Notes: generated by a model from the letters alone, not told the origin. A stretch of 64,000 nucleotides of DNA from Pseudomonas sivasensis (GCF_013778505.1 NZ_JAAOWU010000014.1:62001-126000), one strand, 5' to 3'; shown: positions 8,801 through 17,861, counted from the first letter of the stretch. Made by a program: numbers and translations.

Positions 8801-9343
8801 GTGACCCTTCGCACCTATCAGAACCACACGCCAACCCTGGGCGCCGGGGCTTTTGTCGATATTTCGGCGGTGGTGATCGGCGATGTCGAAATCGGCACCG
8901 ACAGCTCGGTTTGGCCGCTGACCGTGATTCGCGGCGACATGCACCGCATCCGCATCGGTGCGCGCACCAGCGTGCAGGATGGCTGCGTGCTGCACATCAC
9001 CCACGCGGGCCCCTTCAACCCGGACGGTTTCCCACTGCTGATCGGCGACGACGTGACCATCGCTCACAAAGTCATGCTGCACGGCTGCACCGTGGGCAAC
9101 CGCATCCTGATCGGCATGGGCAGCATCGTGATGGACGGCGCCGTGGTGGAGGACGACGTGATTATCGGCGCCGGCAGCCTGGTGCCACCGGGCAAGAAAC
9201 TCGACAGCGGCTTCTTGTATGTCGGCAGTCCGGTTAAACAAATCCGCGCGCTGACTGACAAGGAGCGCGCATTTTTCACCTACAGCGCCGCGAACTACGT
9301 GAAGCTCAAAGACCTGCACTTGGCTGAAGGATTTGACCAATGA
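8801..9343 (+). CDS. Gamma-carbonic-anhydrase-like hexapeptide-repeat protein (YrdA/PA0066 family)
   Basis: A 180-residue left-handed beta-helix protein made of hexapeptide repeats (for example IGDVEIGTDSSVWPL and later turns). Candidate zinc ligands are His65, His89 and His94, in the spacing of gamma-class carbonic anhydrases. Many YrdA-type members have no demonstrated activity, so the enzymatic role is open. Translation starts at GTG 8801 after a purine-rich AGAGAGAGAGG. It overlaps the next gene by 4 bp (ATGA), forming a two-gene unit. Confidence 0.88.
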   Translation: MTLRTYQNHTPTLGAGAFVDISAVVIGDVEIGTDSSVWPLTVIRGDMHRIRIGARTSVQDGCVLHITHAGPFNPDGFPLLIGDDVTIAHKVMLHGCTVGNRILIGMGSIVMDGAVVEDDVIIGAGSLVPPGKKLDSGFLYVGSPVKQIRALTDKERAFFTYSAANYVKLKDLHLAEGFDQ

Positions 9344-9999
9344 GCCTGCATTACCAAACCGTTTTGTTCGACCTGGACGGCACCCTCACCGATCCACGCG
9401 AGGGCATTACCCGCTCGATCCAATACGCCCTCGGCAAACTGGGCATCGATGAACCGGACCTGACCAAACTCGAACACTTCATCGGCCCGCCGTTGCTGCA
9501 AGCATTCATGCAGTTCTACGACTTCGATGAAGCCAAGGCGTGGGAGGCGGTGAATTTCTATCGCGAGCGCTTCAAGGTCACGGGGCTTTATGAAAACCGC
9601 GTGTTCGACGGCGTGATGCCGCTGCTGGAAGACTTGAACAGCCAAGGTCGCCAGCTGTATGTAGCCACCTCAAAGCCGTGGGAATTCGCCCGTGAAATCG
9701 CCAGGCATTTCGACTTTGCCAAGCACTTCAAGGTGATCTACGGCAGCGAACTTGATGGGACGCGTACCAACAAGGTCGAGCTGATCGCCCATCTGATGCG
9801 CGAGGAAGGCCTAGAACCGGCGAACACCTTGATGATTGGTGATCGCAAGCACGACCTGATCGGCGCGCGTAGCAACGGGCTGGATTCGGCAGCCGTCGGT
9901 TATGGGTTTGGTAGTTTCGAAGAGTTGAACGCCGAGGCGCCGACCTGGCACTTCGAAACGTTGGCGCAGATGCATCAGGCGTTTTTGCAGCGCCCTTGA
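9340..9999 (+). CDS. HAD-superfamily phosphatase, phosphoglycolate phosphatase-like
   Basis: A 219-residue HAD hydrolase. Motif I is FDLDGT with nucleophile Asp11 and Asp13, the cap follows, and motif IV is GDRKHDL. This is the subfamily I organisation of Gph/PA0065-type enzymes; the in vivo substrate is not determinable here. It starts inside the stop codon of the gamma-carbonic anhydrase gene, so the two are translationally coupled. A single REP sequence lies 42 bp after its stop. Confidence 0.88.
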   Translation: MSLHYQTVLFDLDGTLTDPREGITRSIQYALGKLGIDEPDLTKLEHFIGPPLLQAFMQFYDFDEAKAWEAVNFYRERFKVTGLYENRVFDGVMPLLEDLNSQGRQLYVATSKPWEFAREIARHFDFAKHFKVIYGSELDGTRTNKVELIAHLMREEGLEPANTLMIGDRKHDLIGARSNGLDSAAVGYGFGSFEELNAEAPTWHFETLAQMHQAFLQRP

Positions 10000-10041
10000 A
10001 GCCGCCATTGGGGGCGAGCGTCTTTCCGCATGTTGAAAAAC

Positions 10042-10070
10042 TGTGGGGGGACTTGCCCCCGATGAGTCCC
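10042..10070. repeat. Solitary REP sequence
   Basis: TGTGGGGGGACTTGCCCCCG followed by a short tail resembles one arm of the REPINs in this window, without the inverted partner. It lies between convergent genes (HAD phosphatase and aminopeptidase). Confidence 0.65.
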
Positions 10071-10076
10071 TAGAGC

Positions 10077-11114
10077 TCAACCTCCCTCCAACTGCCTCAA
10101 CGCAGCCTTGCGCTGCACTACAGGCAACCCACCCAACTTCTCCACCGCAGCATAGAACTTCAGCCAATCCCCACCTTCCTGCCGGAACAACGCCGCAAAT
10201 GCCGGCACCCACTGGTCATACAGCCCAAACGGTAGCAACCGCGCGTTGTTCATCGGCTGGTTCATCCAAGCGTCATAGCGCTTGTCCCCTCCCCAATGGT
10301 TGTCGCGCATCTTCCCGTACTCACGGCACAAGTACTCGAATTCGGCCGCCTTGGCCTGGCGCATCTGCGCGGCGGCCAAAGGCTGGGCGTAGAGCTTTTC
10401 CAGGCGCTTTCGAGTATCGAGGATCAGTTGGATAAATTGGTCACGCTGCTTTAACGTCGCATCGCTCAGCGGCGCCAGGCCACGGGCGGCGCGCCATTGG
10501 CGAGTGCCTTCCTGCTCGACAAAGTTGGCAAATGACTCGTTGAACTCGGTGTCGTCCTTCACATAAAAACGCTGATGCGCCAACTCATGGAAGATCAGCG
10601 TGGCCAGACGTTCATCGCCCCAGTTCATCATTGAACTGATGATCGGGTCATTAAACCAACCCAGCGTGGAATAGGCCTCAACACCGCCAATCGATACATC
10701 CATGCCTCGCTGGCGCAACAACGCAGCCTCACCCCGCGCGGCACCTTGGCTGTAATAGCCGCGATAAGCCACGCAACCGGCGATGGGGAAGCAGTGGTTT
10801 TCGGGAGACAGGGAAAATTCCTGCGTGGCGAACACATTCCAGACTACATAAGGCCGACCAATATCGGCGTACAGCCGGTAACTCTGGTTGTCAGGCAGGT
10901 GCAGGTGTTCACTGGCGAAGGTTCGCGCTTTCTGGGACTGCGCCAAATGGTCACGTAGCTGCTGCGGGCGGGACGAGTCAGCGACGACCGCTGAAACCGG
11001 CTGCCGAGCCTGCAAAAGCTGCCATTGGCCACCCGCCAGTTGGCCGTAATAGCTAATGCTGGAACAACCGCTGAGCAGCACAACCATCAACCCCGGAAGA
11101 AAACGCCTGACCAT
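10077..11114 (-). CDS. Putative lipoprotein aminopeptidase (DUF2265 family)
   Basis: A 345-residue predicted outer-membrane or inner-membrane lipoprotein. The signal peptide ends in the lipobox LLSGC with Cys17 as the lipidation site. The metal-binding motif HELAH (His176, Glu177, His180) lies in the middle, as expected for a zinc peptidase; the family is annotated as putative aminopeptidase. The activity is inferred from the motif. It is transcribed towards the HAD phosphatase gene and diverges from the small lipoprotein gene at 11189. Confidence 0.85.
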   Translation of the reverse strand: MVRRFLPGLMVVLLSGCSSISYYGQLAGGQWQLLQARQPVSAVVADSSRPQQLRDHLAQSQKARTFASEHLHLPDNQSYRLYADIGRPYVVWNVFATQEFSLSPENHCFPIAGCVAYRGYYSQGAARGEAALLRQRGMDVSIGGVEAYSTLGWFNDPIISSMMNWGDERLATLIFHELAHQRFYVKDDTEFNESFANFVEQEGTRQWRAARGLAPLSDATLKQRDQFIQLILDTRKRLEKLYAQPLAAAQMRQAKAAEFEYLCREYGKMRDNHWGGDKRYDAWMNQPMNNARLLPFGLYDQWVPAFAALFRQEGGDWLKFYAAVEKLGGLPVVQRKAALRQLEGG

Positions 11115-11188
11115 GCCCTCACTGCTCCTGGGTGATAGGTTCGTGTTTATACTGACCGCGATACCCGTCCTATCACCGAGTGCCTGTC

Positions 11189-11611
11189 ATGCGTCAGCTC
11201 TTGCTTTGTGTCGCCGCCGTGTTCATCAGCGCCTGTACGTCGACCCCGATGCCTGCCGCCGATCCGCAACAAGCCTGGATTGATTTTGCCACGCCGACGC
11301 CGGGTGCCAAGCTGGTGATGGCGCAGCGCCTGGACGGCAAGAACCTTAACGATGGACGTTACTTCCAATTCCCGCCTGGCAGCCACGAGTTGATGGTTCG
11401 TTTCGATTTTGAAGTGCCTACGGGCGGAAATTTCAGCAGCTTTGGCCAAACGACCGAGCGAACCTGCTTCATAACCCTGCAGTACGACCATTTCGAAGCT
11501 GGCCAACGCTATCGCCTGGAAGGGCGCTCACTGGGCTACACGCCGAATATCCGCCTGTATAACGCTGCCCGCCAATTACTGGCTGAAGAACGCAGCGTGA
11601 ACTGCCTCTGA
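11189..11611 (+). CDS. Small hypothetical lipoprotein (PA0062-like)
   Basis: A 140-residue protein with a signal peptide and lipobox ISAC (Cys near 16), so it is probably membrane-anchored. The mature part, with a PPGSHELMVRFDFE segment and conserved cysteines, has no recognised catalytic motif. The ATG at 11189 was preferred over GTG 11180 because it places the signal peptide correctly. Its stop abuts the stop of the convergent DUF1161 gene with no spacer. Function unknown. Confidence 0.8.
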   Translation: MRQLLLCVAAVFISACTSTPMPAADPQQAWIDFATPTPGAKLVMAQRLDGKNLNDGRYFQFPPGSHELMVRFDFEVPTGGNFSSFGQTTERTCFITLQYDHFEAGQRYRLEGRSLGYTPNIRLYNAARQLLAEERSVNCL

Positions 11612-11851
11612 TCAGTCGTTGTTTTTTTGGTAAACGATTGCTTTGGTGCCGTTCTCACAACTGCCGACGACCATGGCCACGTCGTGCTTCTCAGCTTCTT
11701 CCTTGCTAACGATCTCAAGCGTGTAGGACGGCACAGCGTTAGCCTGGATCTTGACCTCGATCTCTTTCCTAAGCTCTTCACAATCTTTCGGCGCGGCCAC
11801 GGCCGAAGTGGCCAACACACCGCAGATGATCGCCAAGGCAAAACGTTTCAT
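11612..11851 (-). CDS. DUF1161 family small periplasmic protein (copy 1)
   Basis: A 79-residue protein with a Sec signal peptide (cleavage after SAVA, about residue 19) and a mature domain with two cysteines (KDCEEL and GSCENG), likely joined in a disulfide. It belongs to DUF1161; no function is established. A paralogue is encoded at 13771-13995 with the same order of motifs (DEL/EEL, YxLE, VVGSCExGTK, IVY). Confidence 0.85.
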   Translation of the reverse strand: MKRFALAIICGVLATSAVAAPKDCEELRKEIEVKIQANAVPSYTLEIVSKEEAEKHDVAMVVGSCENGTKAIVYQKNND

Positions 11852-11961
11852 GTGTGAAGCTCCCTGAATACAGTGCGCACGGGTGTGCGCCTAGGCTGCA
11901 TATGGCTATTCGACCACAGTTTGGAAACCCGAGTTCTGATTTAACTCAGAATTGAACGTGA

Positions 11962-12046
11962 AAGGGGGCTTGCTCCCGATAGCGGCGCATCAGTCAACAT
12001 TTCTGTAACTGACCGACCGCTATCGGGAGCAAACCCCCTCCCACAG
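11962..12046. repeat. REPIN (paired REP palindromes)
   Basis: The left arm AGGGGGCTTGCTCCCGATAG and the right arm CTATCGGGAGCAAACCCCCT face each other around about 40 bp. It is the same family as the element at 6266. It occupies most of the gap between the DUF1161 gene start and the osmC stop, so part of the promoter region of neither gene is disturbed. Confidence 0.88.
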
Positions 12047-12059
12047 TGGACCTGCTGTG

Positions 12060-12491
12060 TTAGTTAACCAGCGTGGCATCCAGGCTGATTTTCGCATTCA
12101 GCACTTTGGACACCGGGCAGCCTTCTTTCGCCTTCTTGCTCAGCTCATCAAACTGCGCCTGGCTCGCACCGGGAATTTTGGCCTTGAGGATCAGATGCAC
12201 CGCAGTGATCGCGAAGCCGCCATCCACTTGGTCCAACGTCACTTCGGCCTGGGTGTCGATGCTGTCAGCCTTAAGCCCCGCATCGCCCAGAATCATGGAA
12301 AACGCCATGGAGAAGCAGCCGGCATGGGCCGCGCCGATCAGTTCTTCTGGGTTGGTACCCTTGCCACCCTCGAAACGGGCCTTGAAGCCGTAAGGCGCTT
12401 CGCGCAGCACGCCGGTTTCCGTGGAGATGGAACCCAGGCCAGTCTTAAGGTCGCCTTCCCAATGCGCGGATGCTTTTTTAACGATACTCAT
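12060..12491 (-). CDS. osmC: OsmC-type organic hydroperoxide reductase
   Basis: Thiol peroxidase that reduces organic hydroperoxides, part of osmotic and stationary-phase stress defence in the cytoplasm. From the ATG at 12489-12491 the protein is 143 residues, the standard OsmC length. It has catalytic Cys59 (AHAGCF) and Cys125 (EGCPVS) and the conserved Arg39 region. GAGGAG lies upstream of this ATG. A longer frame to 12581 lacks conserved sequence. Confidence 0.92.
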   Translation of the reverse strand: MSIVKKASAHWEGDLKTGLGSISTETGVLREAPYGFKARFEGGKGTNPEELIGAAHAGCFSMAFSMILGDAGLKADSIDTQAEVTLDQVDGGFAITAVHLILKAKIPGASQAQFDELSKKAKEGCPVSKVLNAKISLDATLVN

Positions 12492-12709
12492 AGCTTTCTC
12501 CTCGAACGGTGGTTTTGCGTCAGTAAGGGTTCTGAGGATAGTCAGCATGGCAAAGTTCATCTTGTCGGAGAAACCTAGCAATTCAGTAGGAAATTTCCAC
12601 CCTCGCTATTGAATCTCGGGTATATGCCCTCATTGCATAGAACATGCACATGAAGCGGCAGGTTTTGGATCGTCTAAAAAGCCTGCGCCCCAATTGGAGA
12701 AGCAGGCTT

Positions 12710-13711
12710 ATGAAATCGCTGTCCGACGTGAAGTTCTCGACCCTCGACCTGGTGCCCGTACGGGCCAACGGCAGTGTGGCGCAGTCGTTGCGCAATTCCC
12801 TGGATTTGGCCCAGCACGTGGAAAAGTTTGGCTACAACCGTTTTTGGGTGGCTGAACACCACAACATGGACGGCATCGCCAGCTCGGCCACCTCGGTATT
12901 GCTGGGTTACCTGGCCGGCGGCACGTCGACTATCCGCGTCGGCTCCGGCGGCGTGATGCTGCCCAACCACGCACCGCTGGTGATCGCCGAACAGTTCGGC
13001 ACCCTGGAAAGCCTCTACCCCGGACGTATCGACCTGGGCCTTGGCCGCGCGCCAGGTTCCGACCAGATGACCGCCCGTGCCCTGCGCCGTGAGCGCTCCG
13101 GCAGCGCGGATGACTTCCCGCAAGACGTGGCCGAACTGATGGCCTACTTGGGCCCACGCACGCCGGACCAACGGGTGATCGCCGTACCCGGCACCGGCAC
13201 CAACGTGCCGGTCTGGTTGCTCGGTTCCAGCCTGTTCAGCGCACAGCTGGCAGGCGAACGCGGTTTGCCCTACGCCTTCGCCTCGCATTTCGCACCGCGT
13301 CTGATGCACGAGGCGATTCGCGTCTACCGCAATCACTTCAAGCCGTCTGCTGTGCTGGACAAGCCCTACGTGATGCTCGGCATTCCGCTGGTGGCGGCCG
13401 ACACCGACGAACAGGCCGACTACCTGGCCACCTCGGTTTACCAACGCATCCTTGCGCTAATGCGCGGGCAAAGCCTGGTGCAGCGACCGCCGGTCGATAC
13501 CATGGATGGCCTGTGGCTGCCCCATGAAAAAGACGCTGTGGGCAGCTTCCTCGGCCTGGCGATGGTGGGTAGCCCGGCGAAGATCCGCGCCAAGCTGGAG
13601 GTGTTGGTCGAGCAGACCGGCGCCGATGAGTTGATCTTCACCAGCGACTTGTATGAACACGCCGACCGGATTCATTCCTACGAGCTGCTGGCGCAAGTGA
13701 TGAAGGGCTAA
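12710..13711 (+). CDS. LLM-class flavin-dependent oxidoreductase (YhbW-like)
   Basis: A 333-residue bacterial luciferase-like flavoprotein expected to use reduced FMN. The N-terminal strand FSTLDLVPVRANGS, the WVAEHHNM motif at about 43-50 and GSGGVMLPNHAPLVIAEQFG are characteristic of the MsnO8/YhbW branch. The substrate is unknown. The start at 12710 has GGAG upstream and gives the usual family length; the frame remains open upstream to 12644. It is convergent with the second DUF1161 gene, with a shared terminator between them. Confidence 0.88.
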   Translation: MKSLSDVKFSTLDLVPVRANGSVAQSLRNSLDLAQHVEKFGYNRFWVAEHHNMDGIASSATSVLLGYLAGGTSTIRVGSGGVMLPNHAPLVIAEQFGTLESLYPGRIDLGLGRAPGSDQMTARALRRERSGSADDFPQDVAELMAYLGPRTPDQRVIAVPGTGTNVPVWLLGSSLFSAQLAGERGLPYAFASHFAPRLMHEAIRVYRNHFKPSAVLDKPYVMLGIPLVAADTDEQADYLATSVYQRILALMRGQSLVQRPPVDTMDGLWLPHEKDAVGSFLGLAMVGSPAKIRAKLEVLVEQTGADELIFTSDLYEHADRIHSYELLAQVMKG

Positions 13712-13721
13712 CATCCAGGCG

Positions 13722-13753
13722 AAAAAAAACCGACGCACCTGCGTCGGTTTTTT
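13722..13753. terminator. Bidirectional rho-independent terminator
   Basis: The stem AAAAACCGACGC / GCGTCGGTTTTT with an ACCT loop and A/T tracts on both sides lies between two convergent genes, so it can stop both transcripts. Confidence 0.93.
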
Positions 13754-13770
13754 ATGTCTGCAACACAGGA

Positions 13771-13995
13771 TTAACCGCGCTTGTAGACGATTTCCTTGGT
13801 GCCACCTTCACAGCTACCGACCACTTTAGCGTCGGTTGAGGCGCCTTTATCTACCACTTCCAGCGAATAACCCGAAGCGCCCTTGGCGTCGATTTTCGCT
13901 GCAATTTCGCTTTTCAGTTCGTCACAAGGCTTGCCCGCCGCCAGGGCTGTGCCCGCAATGCTCAACAAACCTACCGCTAACAGGAACTTCTTCAT
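13771..13995 (-). CDS. DUF1161 family small periplasmic protein (copy 2)
   Basis: A 74-residue precursor with a signal peptide ending in ALAA (about residue 20) and a mature domain with cysteines in KPCDEL and GSCEGG. It is clearly paralogous to the protein at 11612-11851. The start ATG (13993-13995) follows an AAGGAAAG ribosome site. Function unknown. Confidence 0.85.
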   Translation of the reverse strand: MKKFLLAVGLLSIAGTALAAGKPCDELKSEIAAKIDAKGASGYSLEVVDKGASTDAKVVGSCEGGTKEIVYKRG

Positions 13996-14111
13996 CCGTT
14001 ACTTTCCTTGCGCTGATCGAAAAGAGTGTGCCGACGCTCATCACGTCGGCACCCATTGTTTGTAGCGCAGGTTATGGCAATCGGCCAGCCAGCAAAGTTC
14101 AACTCGCCCTA

Positions 14112-14327
14112 TCAACTACTGGCAATTCGGAACCCCACCTTGAGGGTGACCTGGTAGTGGGCGACCTTGCCATTTTCGATATGCCCACGAGTTTCAGTCA
14201 CCTCAAACCACTCCAAGTGCTTGATGCTTTTGTTGGCTTCAGCAATGGCGTTGTTGATGGCGTCTTCGATGCTCGTGGTCGACGAGCCAACCAATTCGAC
14301 TTTCTTGTAGGTGTGATGATCACTCAT
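14112..14327 (-). CDS. Dodecin
   Basis: A 71-residue flavin-binding storage or buffering protein that forms dodecamers. The sequence shows the short beta strand YKKVELVGSS, a single helix (SIEDAINNAIAEANKS) and the WFEV motif whose Trp stacks on flavin, then VAHYQVTLKVGFR. The ATG at 14325-14327 follows AGGAGAAAC and gives the family length; an upstream ATG at 14351 adds eight unneeded residues. Confidence 0.92.
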   Translation of the reverse strand: MSDHHTYKKVELVGSSTTSIEDAINNAIAEANKSIKHLEWFEVTETRGHIENGKVAHYQVTLKVGFRIASS

Positions 14328-14483
14328 GGCGTTTCTCCTAGGGGTCGTCAATCAAGACTAGCAGTGAATATTCGTACTGCTTCTGGCGGTCATTCCCACT
14401 CGAAAGTTCAGATTTACTGCACTTTCTGAAACCGCTGGAGTCGGTATCTACACACGCCACTCAATCACTTCAGGAGAGTCCAA

Positions 14484-14810
14484 ATGGCCAACACTTCTTT
14501 ACGTAAAGCGTCGCTGGAAAGCATGGAAGCCGAGATTTCGAGCCTGCTCAAGTCCCTTGAAAGCCTCAAGGACGATGCGTCCGATGAGTCGCGCAAAACG
14601 TTGAAGGCCCTGAAAAGTAACGCCGAGAATGCTCTCAAGCACTCCCGCCACCTGATCAGCGACGCCTATGAAGAAAGCAAAGTCAAAATCCGCGAAACCA
14701 GCGTTGCTACCCGCGACTACGCCCAAGAGCACCCATGGACTACAGCCGGTGTGGCGGTAGGCGCATTGGGCCTGCTGGCGGCGTACCTGCTCTGCAAACG
14801 CGGTGACTGA
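14484..14810 (+). CDS. DUF883 (ElaB/YqjD-like) membrane-anchored protein
   Basis: A 108-residue protein with a long charged helix (about 1-85, likely coiled coil) and a single C-terminal membrane segment (TAGVAVGALGLLAAYLL) ending in CKRGD. This is the layout of ElaB/YqjD/YgaM proteins. In E. coli they tether inactive ribosomes to the inner membrane in stationary phase, and that role is inferred here. A good AGGAG ribosome site precedes the ATG. Confidence 0.88.
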   Translation: MANTSLRKASLESMEAEISSLLKSLESLKDDASDESRKTLKALKSNAENALKHSRHLISDAYEESKVKIRETSVATRDYAQEHPWTTAGVAVGALGLLAAYLLCKRGD

Positions 14811-14818
14811 TTGACCGG

Positions 14819-15715
14819 CTAAACAGGCTGGCGCATCAGCTCAGCTTTGAGCCACTGCGCCAGTTGCCCGGCGCGCCCGTCTGCGGCGCGCTTGGGTAGC
14901 CACAATGCCAGGTGCGCCGGGGTTTCACTGAAACCCCACGGCGCCACCAGGCGACCTGCACGCAAGTCCTCCGCCACCAACGGCTCCGGAGCGATCGCTA
15001 CACCCAGCCCGGCCACCGCCGCTTCCAGCAAATAATACAAATGCTCAAAACCCTGGCCGTGTTTCAACGCGCCAGACGCGATGCCGTATTGCTGCGCCCA
15101 ACTGGGCCAGGCTTGCGGACGCGATGTGGTGTGCAGCAGCGCTTCGCCACATAAAGCCGAGGCGGGCGCGAGCCGCAGACGCTCGTAACCGATAAAGCGC
15201 GGGCTCATCACCGGGCCGATGCGTTCGCTGGCCAGCTCATACACCTGCATGTCCGCCGGCCAAGGTGGCTCGGCGAATAGCAGCAGGGCATCGAGACCGG
15301 GACGCCGAGGATCAAGGTCGCCGTCACCCGCCGACAAGTGCAGGCGCAAGTCCGGCAAGTCTGAGTTCAGACGCCCCAAGCGCGGGATCAACCAACGCGC
15401 CAGCAAACTCCCCGAGCAGCCGAGCACGAAGGGCGCATCGGCGCTGGCATGAGTCAATTCGGCGCAGACATCCCTTAAACGTTCGAACGCCTCGAAACTG
15501 GCATCCCGAAGTCGAACGCCGGAATCTGTGAGTTTAAGGCCGCGCCCATCTTTGGCGAAAAGGCTCACCCCCAGGTGCTCCTCCAGCACCTTCAACTGCC
15601 GGCTGACTGCACCGTGGGTCACGTGTAATTGCTCAGCAGCTTGGCTGACGCTATTAAGCCGAGCGGTGGCTTCAAAGGCGCGCAGGGCATTGAGGGGCGG
15701 AAGGTCTCGACTCAT
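14819..15715 (-). CDS. trpI: LysR-type activator of trpBA
   Basis: A 298-residue LysR regulator that activates trpBA in response to indoleglycerol phosphate in pseudomonads. The N-terminal winged helix (ALRAFEATARLNSVSQAAEQ onward) is standard and the effector domain fills the rest. It is divergent from trpB with a 110-bp shared control region containing a TGTGAG-N5-CTGACA dyad. Position and divergence give the specific assignment. Confidence 0.93.
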   Translation of the reverse strand: MSRDLPPLNALRAFEATARLNSVSQAAEQLHVTHGAVSRQLKVLEEHLGVSLFAKDGRGLKLTDSGVRLRDASFEAFERLRDVCAELTHASADAPFVLGCSGSLLARWLIPRLGRLNSDLPDLRLHLSAGDGDLDPRRPGLDALLLFAEPPWPADMQVYELASERIGPVMSPRFIGYERLRLAPASALCGEALLHTTSRPQAWPSWAQQYGIASGALKHGQGFEHLYYLLEAAVAGLGVAIAPEPLVAEDLRAGRLVAPWGFSETPAHLALWLPKRAADGRAGQLAQWLKAELMRQPV

Positions 15716-15716
15716 C

Positions 15717-15733
15717 TGTGAGTTTTCCTGACA
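15717..15733. promoter_or_regulatory. Probable TrpI binding site
   Basis: TGTGAGTTTTCCTGACA is a hyphenated dyad of the LysR T-N11-A class that begins 2 bp upstream of the trpI start in the trpI-trpB gap. Binding here could repress trpI and activate trpBA, as known for TrpI. The assignment is by symmetry and position only. Confidence 0.65.
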
Positions 15734-15825
15734 GGTTGCGGCAATCTTATCGGTTTTCAGCCTGGGGCGTGAGGGGTAGAGTGGCCCTCATTGTTTCTTA
15801 CACATCTTCTTTCCTGGAGCGTCCC

Positions 15826-17052
15826 ATGACTCAGTCCCAGACCGATCTGCGCAACGGCCCTGACGCCAGCGGCTTGTTTGGCGCGTTCGGCGGCCGCTAC
15901 GTCGCCGAAACCCTGATGCCGTTGATCCTCGACTTGGCCCGCGAATACGAAGCGGCGAAGATTGATCCGGCGTTCAATGAAGAATTGGCCTACTTCCAGC
16001 GCGACTACGTCGGCCGCCCAAGCCCACTCTATTTCGCCGAACGCCTGACCGAGTTCTGCGGCGGCGCCAAGATCTACCTCAAGCGTGAAGAGCTGAACCA
16101 CACCGGCGCGCACAAGATCAACAACTGCATCGGCCAGATCCTGCTGGCACGGCGCATGGGCAAAAAACGCATCATCGCCGAGACCGGCGCCGGCATGCAC
16201 GGTGTGGCCACTGCCACCGTCGCAGCGCGTTTCGGCCTGCAGTGCGTGATCTACATGGGCACTACCGACATCGAGCGCCAGCAGGCCAACGTATTCCGCA
16301 TGAAACTGTTGGGCGCTGAAGTAATCCCCGTGATCGCCGGCACCGGCACCCTGAAAGACGCCATGAACGAAGCCCTGCGTGACTGGGTAACCAACGTCGA
16401 CGACACCTTCTACCTGATCGGCACCGTGGCCGGCCCACACCCGTACCCGGCGATGGTGCGCGACTTCCAGGCCGTGATCGGCAAGGAAACCCGCACTCAG
16501 CTGCAAGCCCAGGAAGGCCGCCTGCCGGACAGCCTGGTGGCGTGCATCGGCGGCGGGTCTAACGCCATGGGCCTGTTCCACCCCTTCCTGGACGACACCA
16601 GCGTCGAGATCATCGGCGTTGAAGCCGCCGGCCATGGCATCGAAACCGGCAAGCACGCCGCCAGCCTCAACGGCGGCGTACCGGGCGTGCTGCACGGCAA
16701 CCGTACCTTCCTGCTGCAGGACGACGATGGCCAGATCATCGACGCCCACTCGATTTCCGCCGGTCTCGACTACCCCGGCATCGGCCCGGAACACGCCTGG
16801 TTGCACGATATCGGCCGCGTCCAGTACACCTCGGTGACTGACCACGAAGCCCTCGAGGCCTTCCACAAATGCTGCCGCTTGGAAGGGATCATTCCTGCCC
16901 TGGAAAGCGCCCACGCGCTGGCCGAAGTGTTCAAGCGCGCACCGTCCTTGCCAAAGGATCACCTGATGGTGGTCAACTTGTCCGGACGTGGCGACAAAGA
17001 CATGCAGACCGTCATGCATCACATGGAAACCGCCCAGCAGGAGAAACACTGA
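15826..17052 (+). CDS. trpB: Tryptophan synthase beta chain
   Basis: Condenses indole and serine to tryptophan with PLP. The 408-residue protein has the PLP lysine Lys97 in HTGAHKINN and the phosphate-binding GGGSNAMG loop. The start ATG at 15826 follows CTGGAGCG; the frame stays open upstream but without conserved sequence. Its stop overlaps the trpA start by one base (TGATG), so the two subunits are made in a coupled way. Confidence 0.97.
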   Translation: MTQSQTDLRNGPDASGLFGAFGGRYVAETLMPLILDLAREYEAAKIDPAFNEELAYFQRDYVGRPSPLYFAERLTEFCGGAKIYLKREELNHTGAHKINNCIGQILLARRMGKKRIIAETGAGMHGVATATVAARFGLQCVIYMGTTDIERQQANVFRMKLLGAEVIPVIAGTGTLKDAMNEALRDWVTNVDDTFYLIGTVAGPHPYPAMVRDFQAVIGKETRTQLQAQEGRLPDSLVACIGGGSNAMGLFHPFLDDTSVEIIGVEAAGHGIETGKHAASLNGGVPGVLHGNRTFLLQDDDGQIIDAHSISAGLDYPGIGPEHAWLHDIGRVQYTSVTDHEALEAFHKCCRLEGIIPALESAHALAEVFKRAPSLPKDHLMVVNLSGRGDKDMQTVMHHMETAQQEKH

Positions 17053-17861
17053 TGAGCCGCCTGCAAACCCGCTTTGCGCAACTGAAAGAACAAAACCGCG
17101 CCGCCTTGGTGACCTTCGTCACTGCCGGTGACCCCGGTTATGACACCTCGCTGGCGATCCTCAAAGGCTTGCCTGCTGCTGGCGCCGATGTGATCGAACT
17201 GGGCATGCCCTTCACCGATCCGATGGCCGACGGTCCAGCCATCCAACTGGCAAACATCCGCGCCCTGGAAGCCAAGCAGAACCTGCTGAAAACCCTGCAG
17301 ATGGTTCGCGAGTTCCGTAAAGACAACAACGACACTCCGCTGGTGTTGATGGGTTACTTCAACCCGATCCACAAATACGGCGTGCCTAAGTTCATCGCCG
17401 ACGCCAAAGAGGCCGGTGTAGATGGCCTGATCGTGGTCGACATGCCACCTGAGCATAACGGCGAGCTGTGCGACCCGGCGCAAGCGGCGGGTATCGACTT
17501 TATCCGCCTGACCACGCCGACCACCGACGACGTTCGTCTGCCAACCGTCCTCAACGGCAGCTCAGGCTTTGTGTACTACGTTTCGGTAGCCGGCGTGACC
17601 GGTGCCGGTGCCGCCACTCTGGAGCATGTCGAAGAGGCCGTGACCCGCCTGCGTCGCCATACCGACCTGCCGATCAGCATCGGTTTTGGTATCCGCACGC
17701 CGGAACAAGCCGCCGCTATCGCGCGCTTGGCGGACGGTGTGGTGGTGGGGTCGGCGTTGATCGATCACATCGCCAATGCCAGCAACGACCAACAAGCCAT
17801 CGACGGGGTGTTGAGCCATTGCGCGGCGCTGTCGGAAGGTGTGCGTAACGCCCGTAAGTAA
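17052..17861 (+). CDS. trpA: Tryptophan synthase alpha chain
   Basis: Cleaves indoleglycerol phosphate to indole, which is channelled to TrpB. The 269-residue TIM barrel shows the catalytic pair Glu49 (VIELGMPF) and Asp60 (DPMADGP). A strong terminator lies 76 bp after the stop. The gene starts within the trpB stop codon. Confidence 0.97.
   Translation: MSRLQTRFAQLKEQNRAALVTFVTAGDPGYDTSLAILKGLPAAGADVIELGMPFTDPMADGPAIQLANIRALEAKQNLLKTLQMVREFRKDNNDTPLVLMGYFNPIHKYGVPKFIADAKEAGVDGLIVVDMPPEHNGELCDPAQAAGIDFIRLTTPTTDDVRLPTVLNGSSGFVYYVSVAGVTGAGAATLEHVEEAVTRLRRHTDLPISIGFGIRTPEQAAAIARLADGVVVGSALIDHIANASNDQQAIDGVLSHCAALSEGVRNARK

Noticed and set aside
15757..17049. 430-codon - strand frame
   Set aside because: Antisense to trpB, whose identity is certain.
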